Shown here: positions 9,021 to 19,005 of the stretch, piece after piece | How positions within the stretch are numbered: the stretch's first letter is position 1 | How the letters are laid out: the number at the start of each line of letters is the position of its first letter | Source: Bog-159 sp963756605 | GTDB taxonomy: Bacteria; Acidobacteriota; Terriglobia; Bryobacterales; Bryobacteraceae | Length of the DNA: 64,000 nucleotides | NCBI GenBank assembly: GCA_963756605.1 | Contig: CAVWOT010000042.1 | Span: forward strand, 52,662 to 116,661 | Direction of reading: 5' to 3' | Made by a program: the position numbers and the translations under genes | The notes under the pieces: generated by a model | What the model was told of the DNA's origin: nothing | Seen by the model: the letters and a program-made list of their open reading frames with translations, nothing else | The model's database searches: none

Positions 9021-10331
9021 ATGCAAAACATTCTGCTGGCGACCTGTTTTTTGTTCGGGGTGGCGATCGGCATGGTCCTGGCCTGGACCTTGCTCCGGCC
9101 CGCAGCGCAGCAGGCCTATCAGCGTGCTAGGGCCGAGTGGGAGCCTGAGCGCGCCGTCCTGAACGAGCGGCTCCAGAGTAAAGAACAGCAATATAAGGAA
9201 TTGCAAGCCTCCCTGGATGCCGCCCAACAGAAGCTGGCCGACACCTTCAAGGCGCTCTCGGCCGAGGCCTTACAGAGTAATAACCAGGCCTTTCTCGACT
9301 TGGCCAAAACCGCTTTGGAGCGCACCCAACAGACCGCCCGCGGCGATCTGGAACTGCGCCAGCAAGCCATCGCCGACCTGGTGCGGCCCGTCCGCGAGTC
9401 GCTGGAGAAAGTGGACGGCCAGATACACGAACTGGAGACGGCCCGTGCGGGCGCTTATGCCGGATTATCCGAGCAGGTCCGCGCGCTGCTCGAAACCCAA
9501 GCCCAGCTTCGCTCGGAAACCGGCCGCCTGGCAACCGCTCTGCGGGCGCCCAGCGTCCGCGGCCGTTGGGGCGAGATCCAGCTCAAGCGCGTGGTGGAGA
9601 TGGCGGGCATGCTGGAGCACTGCGACTTCTATTCGCAACCGGTGGCCTCCACCGAAGACGGCCGGTTGCGGCCGGACTTGCTGGTCCGGCTGCCGGGTGG
9701 CAAGAACATCGTGGTGGATGCCAAGACGCCCCTGGAAGCCTATCTGGCGGCCAGCGAGTGTGCCGATGAGGAATCCCGCCGGGCGCGTCTCCAGGACCAC
9801 GCCCGCCAGGTGCGTGCCCACATCAATACGCTCACGCGCAAGCAGTACTGGGAGCAGTTCGACCCCGCGCCCGAGTTCGTAGTTCTGTTCCTGCCCGGCG
9901 AAAATTTCTTCAGCGCCGCGCTGGAAGGCGACGCATCACTCATCGAGGCGGGCGCGGAAAAACGCATCATTCTGGCGACCCCCACCACCCTGATCGCCCT
10001 GTTGCGCGCGGTGGCCTACGGCTGGAGCCAGGAGAACGTCGCGGAAAATGCCGCGGAGATCAGCCGGCTGGGCAAGGAACTCTACAAACGCCTGGCTTAT
10101 ATGTGTGGCCACTGGGACCGGCTGGGCAAAAATCTGGATCGCGCGGTCGAAGCGTACAACGAGGCCGTCGGCTCGCTGGAGTCGCGCGTGCTGGTCACCG
10201 CCCGGAAGTTCGAAGAGCTCGAAACCAGCCCGTTTGGCTTCGTGCTGGAGAGTCCGCAACCGGTCGATACCCGGCCGCGCGCGCGGGAGTACTCCGCACC
10301 GGAGTTGCCGGCCTCGAACGGCCACTCCTGA
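9021..10331 (+). CDS. rmuC: RmuC-family DNA recombination protein
   Basis: 436 residues. An N-terminal membrane anchor (residues 4-24, ILLATCFLFGVAIGMVLAWTL) is followed by a long coiled coil and the RmuC nuclease-like core: RGRWGEIQLKRVVEMAGM, RPDLLVRLPGGKNIVVDAKT, FVVLFLPGENFFSAAL and ILATPTTLIALLRAVAYGW, all family signatures. The fold is restriction-endonuclease-like, and E. coli RmuC limits DNA inversions at short inverted repeats, which is apt here given how many such repeats surround the gene. A GATAAT hexamer (9006-9011) ends only nine bases before the ATG and there is no ribosome binding site, so the mRNA may be leaderless. Confidence 0.95.
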   Translation: MQNILLATCFLFGVAIGMVLAWTLLRPAAQQAYQRARAEWEPERAVLNERLQSKEQQYKELQASLDAAQQKLADTFKALSAEALQSNNQAFLDLAKTALERTQQTARGDLELRQQAIADLVRPVRESLEKVDGQIHELETARAGAYAGLSEQVRALLETQAQLRSETGRLATALRAPSVRGRWGEIQLKRVVEMAGMLEHCDFYSQPVASTEDGRLRPDLLVRLPGGKNIVVDAKTPLEAYLAASECADEESRRARLQDHARQVRAHINTLTRKQYWEQFDPAPEFVVLFLPGENFFSAALEGDASLIEAGAEKRIILATPTTLIALLRAVAYGWSQENVAENAAEISRLGKELYKRLAYMCGHWDRLGKNLDRAVEAYNEAVGSLESRVLVTARKFEELETSPFGFVLESPQPVDTRPRAREYSAPELPASNGHS

Positions 10332-10332
10332 C

Positions 10333-12363
10333 TTACCACACCCGGCAGGGATCCTTGCGCACCATCGGCTGGCCCGCCTTGCAGGCGAACGCCGCCGCGA
10401 ATTCCGGCATATTCACCACCACGCCGTTGACCCGAAACTCGGAAGGTGAGTGCGGATCCGTAATGGCGTGCACCCGCTTACTCTCGGCGCGCTCGTCGCC
10501 GCAGGCCCACTGCGCAAATCCGATAAAAAACCGCTGGTCCGGTGTGAATCCATCGATGGGGGTGAGCTGCTGATCGCGCGTGGCATCCTTCCAGGCCATA
10601 TAACCCAGCAATTCTCCTCCCAGATCGGCGACGTCTTCTCCCAGCGTCAGCTTGCTGTTGATCTTGATGTCGTCCACTACGGTGTATTGCGCATATTGAT
10701 CCGACACGCAATCGGCGCGCTTTTGAAACTCCTTGGCGTCCTCGGGCGTCCACCAGTCGTGCAGATTGCCGTGGGCGTCGAATTGCCGCCCTTCGTCATC
10801 GAAGCCATGCGTCAGTTCATGCCCGATGGTGCCCCCGGTATCGCCATAATTCGGCGCATCGTCCATCTTGGGATCGAACAACGGCGGCTGCAGCACGCCC
10901 GCCGGAAAGTTGATGTCGTTCATCTGCGGGTTGTAGTACGCGTTCACCGTGGGCGGCGTCATACCCCACTCGCCGCGGTCCACCGGCTTGCCGATCTTGG
11001 CCAATTGCCGCCGTCCTTCAAACACATCGGCGCGGTAAATGTTGCCCTCGAAATCGGCGCGGTCGATGCGAATCGAGCTGTAGTCGCGCCATTTGTCCGG
11101 ATAGCCGATCTTGTTCGTCACTCCGTGTAATTTCGCCAGTGCCTGCTGCTTGGTAGCCTCGCTCATCCAGGGCAACTGTTTGATGTCGTCCTCCATCGCT
11201 TTCTCGATTTCCTTCGTCATTTTCAGCGTGCGCGCCTTCATATCCGCGCTGAATGTGCGTTCCACGAAAACCTGCCCCAGCGCCTCGCCCAGATCGCTAT
11301 CCACGTACTGGACGCAGCGTTTCCAGCGCGGCCGCTGTTCCGGCGTGCCCCGCAAATACTTGCCATAAAACTCGAAATTGGCATCCGCGAACGGCTTCGA
11401 AAGATATGCCGCGCGGCTGTTTACCAGGTGCCAGCGCAGATATGCTTTCCATTCGGCCATGGGCGTGGCGGTTAACAGCGTCTGCACTTCCTTAAAGAAG
11501 GCTGGCTCCGTGACATTGTATTCGTTCAACTCGCCCAGTCCGCCGACTTTCAGATAAGGCGTCCAGTTGAACGCAGGCGTCAGCGCCTGCAACTGCGCGC
11601 GGTCCATCTTGTGAAAGAGATTATACGGGTCGCGCTGTTCCACACGCGTCAGCGAGGCTTTCGCCAGCGCCGTTTCGATGCGCATAATCGTCTGCGCTTC
11701 CTGGGCGGATTGCGCCGCCGAATCACCCAGCAGCGCCAGCATGCGCGCCACGTGCGCGACATATTTCTGGCGGATCTCCTCCGATTTGGCGTCCGTTTTG
11801 GTGTAATAATCGCGGTCAGGCAGTCCCAGCCCGCCCGCACCCGCAAAGGCGATCTCGCGCGAGGAATCCGCGTAATCCTGGCTTGAACTGAAGCTGAACA
11901 ACATGCCAAAATCCTGCGCGGCATGCTCGCGCGCGAGGAATTCGGGAAGATCAGTCACAGACTTCAGCGCCCCGATAGCCGACAGCTCCGGGGCCAATGG
12001 ACTGGCGCCGGCCTTTTCCACCGTGGCTTCATCCATGCACGCGGCAAAGAAATCGCCAATCTCGCGTTCCACGGCCGAGCGGGCCGGATTCGGCTTGGCG
12101 GTGTCCTCCAGAATACCCCACAGGAAGCGTTCATTATCCTGCGTCAGCTTGGCATAGACGCTCCAGCTCGATTGGTCGGCTGGAATCGGATTCTTCTTCA
12201 ACCAGCCGCCACAAGTGTAGTGATAGAAGTCCTCGCAAGGGTTGACCGAGCGATCCATGTCCGTTAAATCGAGGCTCGGGCTGTACGGCAGCGATTGCAA
12301 CGGTGTCTCGGGAGTCTGGGCGGCGGCTGAGGCCGCGAAAAGAAGAATGCAAAATAGGCGCAT
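10333..12363 (-). CDS. M13-family zinc metallopeptidase (neprilysin/PepO-like), secreted
   Basis: 676 residues from the ATG at 12363, chosen because it opens a clean signal peptide MRLFCILLFAASAAAQ; an upstream in-frame start would spoil it. The peptidase N-terminal domain begins near DRSVNPCEDFYHYTCGGWLK. The catalytic domain shows NAYYNPQMNDINFPAGVLQP, the HExxH site GHELTHGFDDEG with zinc ligands His515 and His519, and the third-ligand motif GEDVADLGG. The chain ends in CRVW, the usual M13 ending. It acts outside the cytoplasm on peptides. It is convergent with rmuC, with a single base between the stops, and divergent from the DinB-like gene at 12420. Confidence 0.95.
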   Translation of the reverse strand: MRLFCILLFAASAAAQTPETPLQSLPYSPSLDLTDMDRSVNPCEDFYHYTCGGWLKKNPIPADQSSWSVYAKLTQDNERFLWGILEDTAKPNPARSAVEREIGDFFAACMDEATVEKAGASPLAPELSAIGALKSVTDLPEFLAREHAAQDFGMLFSFSSSQDYADSSREIAFAGAGGLGLPDRDYYTKTDAKSEEIRQKYVAHVARMLALLGDSAAQSAQEAQTIMRIETALAKASLTRVEQRDPYNLFHKMDRAQLQALTPAFNWTPYLKVGGLGELNEYNVTEPAFFKEVQTLLTATPMAEWKAYLRWHLVNSRAAYLSKPFADANFEFYGKYLRGTPEQRPRWKRCVQYVDSDLGEALGQVFVERTFSADMKARTLKMTKEIEKAMEDDIKQLPWMSEATKQQALAKLHGVTNKIGYPDKWRDYSSIRIDRADFEGNIYRADVFEGRRQLAKIGKPVDRGEWGMTPPTVNAYYNPQMNDINFPAGVLQPPLFDPKMDDAPNYGDTGGTIGHELTHGFDDEGRQFDAHGNLHDWWTPEDAKEFQKRADCVSDQYAQYTVVDDIKINSKLTLGEDVADLGGELLGYMAWKDATRDQQLTPIDGFTPDQRFFIGFAQWACGDERAESKRVHAITDPHSPSEFRVNGVVVNMPEFAAAFACKAGQPMVRKDPCRVW

Positions 12364-12419
12364 AGGCTTTGCTGGAACACTGAGGTTATCACGCCCAGAG
12401 CCTGTGATATAAGCGAGAG

Positions 12420-12849
12420 ATGCGAATACACACGATTCTGCTGGGCGCGCTGCTGGCGGCAGCCCTGCCGGCCCAGGAGAAAATCTCCCCGGTGCGCAAG
12501 GATCTGCTCGATCCATTCATGGGAGCCGCAGGCAGATGCCTGGCGCTGGCCAAAGCCGTTCCCGAAGAAAAGTATGCCTGGCGGCCCATGGAAGGTGTGC
12601 GGTCGTTCGGCGAGGTGTTCGTTCACATGGCGGGAAGCACACTCCTGTTTTGCTCCTATGCCGGCTTACAGCCGCCGGCCGGTCCGGCACACGATCTGGC
12701 CCAGATCTATATGAAGCGCGGCTTCGAAATGCCTGAGATCTTCGCCGCGGAGCGCGCCATCAAGAGCAAGGCGCAAACCGTCGAGGTCATGGATCAGGCT
12801 TTTCATCTGGCGCCCGATTCCACGACCGTAAGGGAGTGGTGTTATTCGT

Positions 12850-12863
<14 letters not shown>
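12420..12863 (+). CDS. DinB-superfamily (YfiT-like) protein with leader peptide, apparently 3'-truncated
   Basis: 147 residues. It starts with a signal-like leader MRIHTILLGALLAAALPAQ and then follows the DinB four-helix-bundle pattern: LDPFMGAAGRCLALAKAVPE, KYAWRPMEGVRSFGEVFVHM (first metal-binding His region). The expected end, TTVRxxLxHxxxHxxHxGQ with its second metal site, is present only as TTVREW before the frame runs out. About 25-35 residues are missing. The gene overlaps the 3' end of the convergent malic enzyme gene by 14 bases, so the loss probably came from a rearrangement or small indel there. It is likely a non-functional or altered metal-binding protein. TATAA at 12408-12412 precedes the ATG by seven bases. 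Confidence 0.65.
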
Positions 12864-15159
<2,296 letters not shown>

Positions 15160-15212
15160 GGGGCTCCTACAATGAATATTATAGTTACTTATCCGCGCGG
15201 GGCAGGCCCGTG

Positions 15213-15218
15213 TATAAT
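15213..15218 (+). promoter_or_regulatory. -10 hexamer TATAAT for a probable leaderless SDR transcript
   Basis: A perfect TATAAT ends five bases before the ATG at 15224. Transcription would start at or next to the start codon. No -35 consensus is obvious at the right distance. Confidence 0.5.
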
Positions 15219-15223
15219 CCGGA

Positions 15224-16054
15224 ATGGCGAAAGCCTTCTACAAACAGGTCGCCATAGTGACCGGCGGCGCCTCGGGCATCGGCCGCGCGCTATGCGAGGA
15301 ATTAGCCCGCCGCGGCGCTATGCCGGTGGTAGCCGATATTAACCACGAAGGCGCGCTGGCGGTGGCTGCCGCAATCGAAGCCAACGGCGGCAGGGCGTCC
15401 GCGGCGCCGCTGGATGTCACCCGCGCCGAAGATGTCGGGCTCCTGGTAGAAGACACCGTGCGCGTGCACGGCCGGCTGGATTACATGTTCAATAACGCGG
15501 GTATCGGCGTGAGCGGCGAAGTGCGCGACCTGACGCTCGACCAGTGGCGCCAGGCCATCGACATCAACTTGTGGGGAGTGATTTATGGCGCCACGGCGGC
15601 CTACGCCGTAATGCTGCGCCAGGGGTCTGGTCACATCGTCAATACTGCTTCCGCGGCCGGCCTGGTTAGCGAGCCGGGACTGATCCCTTACTCCGTGACC
15701 AAAAGCGCGGTGGTGGCTCTCTCAACGGCGTTGCGCGCCGAGGCGGAAGCCTACGGCGTGCGCGTCAGCGTAGTCTGTCCCGGCTTTGTGGACACCGCTA
15801 TCTATGAGAACGCCGTCGGCATACGGATCGATAAGGAGAAGTTTCTGGCGAAGCTTCCGGTGAAACTGGTCTCCGCCGCGGATGCCGCACGCGCCATCCT
15901 GCACGGCGTGGAGCGCAACGAATCGATCATCGTGTTCCCTTTTTATGCTCGGCTGGCGTGGTGGCTCACGCGCCTCCACCCGGCAGCGCTGGCCGGACTG
16001 CATCGCCGGACGTTGGTAAATTTAAGGGCGTTGAAGAAAGGTGCTGGGTGCTAG
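15224..16054 (+). CDS. SDR-family NAD(P)-dependent oxidoreductase
   Basis: 276 residues. Classical short-chain dehydrogenase: cofactor motif TGGASGIGRAL, NNAGIG, catalytic Ser in IVNTASAAGLVSEPG, catalytic YSVTK, and the PGFVDTAIY loop after strand 6. The C-terminal 40 residues include a hydrophobic segment (FPFYARLAWWLTRL) that may anchor it to a membrane, as in acetoin-reductase-like SDRs. Substrate unknown. The stop lies inside a heptamer repeat (GGTGCTA copies at 16039-16053), so the last few residues GAGC come from repeat DNA. TATAAT at 15213-15218 ends five bases before the ATG and there is no ribosome binding site, suggesting a leaderless message. Confidence 0.92.
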   Translation: MAKAFYKQVAIVTGGASGIGRALCEELARRGAMPVVADINHEGALAVAAAIEANGGRASAAPLDVTRAEDVGLLVEDTVRVHGRLDYMFNNAGIGVSGEVRDLTLDQWRQAIDINLWGVIYGATAAYAVMLRQGSGHIVNTASAAGLVSEPGLIPYSVTKSAVVALSTALRAEAEAYGVRVSVVCPGFVDTAIYENAVGIRIDKEKFLAKLPVKLVSAADAARAILHGVERNESIIVFPFYARLAWWLTRLHPAALAGLHRRTLVNLRALKKGAGC

Positions 16055-16085
16055 GTGCTAGCCACCACCCACAACCCACCACCCT
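16039..16085. repeat. Heptamer tandem repeat cluster with inverted halves
   Basis: Left half: three copies of GGTGCTR (16039-16060, GGTGCTGGGTGCTAGGTGCT). Right half: CCACCACCCACAACCCACCACCC, i.e. degenerate GTGGGTG-type heptamers on the other strand (about 16061-16083). It lies exactly between two convergent genes and supplies the final codons of the SDR gene. The arrangement parallels the cluster at 28185-28298. Confidence 0.7.
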
Positions 16086-18571
16086 TATTCATACCGCAAA
16101 GCCACCAATGGATCCACACGCGTGGCCCGGCGCGCCGGTATATAGATCGCTACCCAGGCCACCGCCGCCAGCGTGACCGCCACGGCGCCAAATGCAATTG
16201 GATCGTAGGGCTTCACGCCGAACAGCAGGCTGGCCAGCAAACGCGTCAGGCCAAACGCGGCCGCCAATCCTACCCCCAGTCCGATGCCTGCCAGCAACAA
16301 GCCACGCCCGATGACCATCCGCAGCATGTCGCCGGAGGTGGCGCCCAGCGCTACGCGGATGCCGATCTCCTGCGTCCGCTGTTCCACTGAGTACGACATC
16401 AAGCCGTAAATTCCCAGCGCCGCCAGCAGCAAGGCCGTACCCGCGAAAATGGTCAGAAGCATCATGGTGAAATTCTGGCGGGCTGTGGTGTCCGAGATCA
16501 CCTGCTCCATCGTGCGGAATTTGGAAACCGGCAATTGCCCGTCTACGGCCAGAAATTCGTGCTGGATGGCGGTCGCGAGCGCGCCCGGCTGCATGCCCGG
16601 TTGCATGGACGTGCGCACAGCCCAACTGAGCGGGACCACCTGGTTGGCGAACTTGGTGAGCCCGTCGGTGACCTGGCTGGCCGGCACATACATCACGGCT
16701 TGGTCGGATTCGCTCAGCCCGTGTTCGCGCACATTCCCGACTATGCCCACGATCTCCCGCGCGGGTTCTTCAAATACCGCGCCGAGTCCCTTGCCGAGAA
16801 TGATGCTGCGGCCGATCGGATCTTCTTTCGGCCAGTACTTCTTCGCCATCGCCTGGTTGATGATCACTACGCGCGCGGCGGCTCCGGCATCGCGGTCGCT
16901 GAAGACTCGTCCGCGCTGGAGCGGGATTTTAAACGCCGAGAAGTAGTGGGCCGATACGGATCGCCATTGCTCATCGCCGCTATACATATTGCCTTTGGCG
17001 GGCGGCTTGCCTACGATATTGAACGGAAGGTCAACTTCACTCTCCACGGGCAACAGGAGGGTCGCGGCGGCGGATTCCACGCCCGGCAGGCTCTCGAGAC
17101 GCTGCGTCATTTGCCGGATCAGGTTGTCGACCCTGGCGGTGGTGTCGTACCGGCCGCCGGCAAGCGACGTCTGCAAAGTCAAAACCCCGTGCGCGTCGAA
17201 GCCTGGATCGACCGTCCGCAGGCCCTGAAACGTGCGGATCATTAGCGCCGCGCCCACCAGCAGGATCACGGCCAGGGCGATTTCACTGACCACCAATACG
17301 CCGCGCGAACGGTTCTGGTGGCGGCCCGTCCCAGCGCGCCCGCTGGTGTCCTTGAGCGACGAATTCACGTCCAGCCGGGCCACGTGCACCGCCGGAAACA
17401 GGCCGAACAGGATGCCGGTGGCGAAGGCCACCGCCACTGTGAAGCCCAGCACCCCCCAATCGAGCGCCGAGACGGCAGTCGTGGACTGCACGCTATCGCT
17501 GATCCGCGGCAGGTTCGCCGGCGCGATAGCCAGCAGTGCGCGCACGCCCCATGCGCCGATCAGAAAACCTATGGCGCCGCCGGCCAGGGCCAGCATCACG
17601 CTCTCCGTCAGGAGTTGCCGGACGATGCGCAGGCGATTCGCCCCAATTGCCGTGCGGATGGCCATTTCACGCTGCCTGGTGGAAGCCCGCGCCAGTTGCA
17701 GGTTGGCCACATTCGCGCATGCGATCAGCAGCACGAAGCCCACTGCCCCCAGCAGGATCAGCAAGGGCAATCTCACATCGCCTACCTCGGCCTGCTGCAA
17801 GGGCACCACCGCGACACTTTCGTTCTTGTCCATCCACTTCGGATTGGCCTGGCGAAAACGTGCGCCGGCGATCTTCATCTGCGCCCGCGCGGCTTGTAAT
17901 GTAACGCCCGCTTTCAATCGCCCGGCGACGGACAGGTAGTGGCCCTGGTTGGTGCTGTTGGGGTCGGCCTGCAAGGGGATAAAGATATCCGCCGGCGGGT
18001 TCGATTCGAATGTGGCCGGCAGGACTCCGATCACCGTGACCGGTTCACCGCCAATCTCCATCGGGGAGCCTACCAAACGCAGGTCGCCGCCGAATCGCCT
18101 GCTGAACAGTTGGCTGCTGATCACCGCGACCTTCGGCCCGTTGGGAATATCTTCGTCAGCCGTGAACGTCCTGCCGATCGCCGGAGAAACGCCGAAGACG
18201 CGGAAGAATTCCGCGGAAACATGGATGCCCTTGACCTGTTCGGGATGATCGCCGGCGCCGATGTTCATGCCCGGCCCGGCGAAGTCGTAGGCCGCCATGG
18301 CCTCAAAAACATCGTTTTTCTTCCAGGTATAGAACTTCGGAATGGAGGCGGAAGCATCGCCCTGGTAATCGGGATAACCGCGCCCGACTTTCATGATGCG
18401 GTCGGAATCCGGATATGGCAGCGGCCGCAGCAGAACCACGTTGATTACGGAAAAGATAGCGGTGTTGGCGCCAATGCCCAGGGCCAAGGCTGCAATTGCG
18501 ATAGCGGTGAAACCGGGACTCCTCCGGAACACGCGCAAGGCATGCCGTATATCGGCTAGCAGATTCTCCAT
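16085..18571 (-). CDS. ADOP-type ABC transporter permease (FtsX/MacB-like, two modules)
   Basis: 828 residues from ATG 18571 (a TTG at 18607 would add 12 residues without support). The start MENLLADIRHALRVFRRSPGF is typical of the acidobacterial duplicated orphan permeases. Two MacB-type modules are present, each with a periplasmic domain and FtsX membrane domain: first FtsX block LLILLGAVGFVLLIACANVA with the following LARASTRQREMAIRTAIGA, and at the C-terminus LLTIFAGTALLLAALGIYGL and QRTQEIGIRVALGA. The ending PARRATRVDPLVALRYE is standard. No ATPase gene is adjacent, hence orphan. It is probably an envelope efflux or mechanotransmission protein. It diverges from the PadR gene. Confidence 0.93.
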   Translation of the reverse strand: MENLLADIRHALRVFRRSPGFTAIAIAALALGIGANTAIFSVINVVLLRPLPYPDSDRIMKVGRGYPDYQGDASASIPKFYTWKKNDVFEAMAAYDFAGPGMNIGAGDHPEQVKGIHVSAEFFRVFGVSPAIGRTFTADEDIPNGPKVAVISSQLFSRRFGGDLRLVGSPMEIGGEPVTVIGVLPATFESNPPADIFIPLQADPNSTNQGHYLSVAGRLKAGVTLQAARAQMKIAGARFRQANPKWMDKNESVAVVPLQQAEVGDVRLPLLILLGAVGFVLLIACANVANLQLARASTRQREMAIRTAIGANRLRIVRQLLTESVMLALAGGAIGFLIGAWGVRALLAIAPANLPRISDSVQSTTAVSALDWGVLGFTVAVAFATGILFGLFPAVHVARLDVNSSLKDTSGRAGTGRHQNRSRGVLVVSEIALAVILLVGAALMIRTFQGLRTVDPGFDAHGVLTLQTSLAGGRYDTTARVDNLIRQMTQRLESLPGVESAAATLLLPVESEVDLPFNIVGKPPAKGNMYSGDEQWRSVSAHYFSAFKIPLQRGRVFSDRDAGAAARVVIINQAMAKKYWPKEDPIGRSIILGKGLGAVFEEPAREIVGIVGNVREHGLSESDQAVMYVPASQVTDGLTKFANQVVPLSWAVRTSMQPGMQPGALATAIQHEFLAVDGQLPVSKFRTMEQVISDTTARQNFTMMLLTIFAGTALLLAALGIYGLMSYSVEQRTQEIGIRVALGATSGDMLRMVIGRGLLLAGIGLGVGLAAAFGLTRLLASLLFGVKPYDPIAFGAVAVTLAAVAWVAIYIPARRATRVDPLVALRYE

Positions 18572-18634
18572 ATTCAGACTACGATCCACTAGGCACAAAA
18601 GTTTCAAACTTTCTTCCGCCTATACCGCGACGTT

Positions 18635-18661
18635 CTACATATTCGTGCGTATAATATGTAG
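18635..18661. promoter_or_regulatory. Palindromic operator overlapping the padR -10 box
   Basis: Nine-base arms CTACATATT (18635-18643) and AATATGTAG (18653-18661) are exact reverse complements across nine bases. The ATGT...ACAT core suits PadR-family operators. The TATAAT at 18650-18655 lies inside the palindrome and the GTG start at 18663 follows two bases after it, so binding would block transcription of padR and perhaps of both flanking permease genes. Confidence 0.7.
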
Positions 18662-18662
18662 A

Positions 18663-19004
18663 GTGACTAGGCAACCAGAAAAGACGGATCTATTGCAGGG
18701 CACTCTGGACCTGCTGATCCTGAAGATCGTGGCCTTGGGTCCTATCCACGGCTATGGCATCGCCCAACGAATTTTGCAGATTTCGCGTGAAGCGCTCCAG
18801 GTGCAGCAGGGCTCGCTTTACCCGGCACTGCATCGCCTGGAAAAGCGCGGCTGGCTGTGCGCCGAATGGCGCGCATCGGAAAGCGGCCACGACGCCAAGT
18901 TTTACGAACTGACCAGAGCCGGCCGGAAGCAACTGGAAGCCGAGACGGCGCAATGGGAGCGCATCGCGGAGGCCATCGGATTGATCCTCCGCACCGCGGA
19001 ATAA
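18663..19004 (+). CDS. PadR-family transcriptional regulator
   Basis: 113 residues from GTG 18663, the start that gives the canonical opening TRQPEKTDLLQGTLDLLILK. The winged helix continues with LGPIHGYGIAQRILQIS, QGSLYPALHRLEKRGWLCAEW and KFYELTRAGRKQLEAE, all standard for short PadR proteins that sit next to orphan permeases in acidobacteria. It should repress its own gene and the flanking permeases in response to an unknown ligand. The -10 box TATAAT ends seven bases before the GTG with no ribosome binding site, so the mRNA is probably leaderless. The stop is one base before the TTG start of the downstream permease gene, indicating coupling. Confidence 0.94.
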   Translation: MTRQPEKTDLLQGTLDLLILKIVALGPIHGYGIAQRILQISREALQVQQGSLYPALHRLEKRGWLCAEWRASESGHDAKFYELTRAGRKQLEAETAQWERIAEAIGLILRTAE

Positions 19005-19005
19005 A

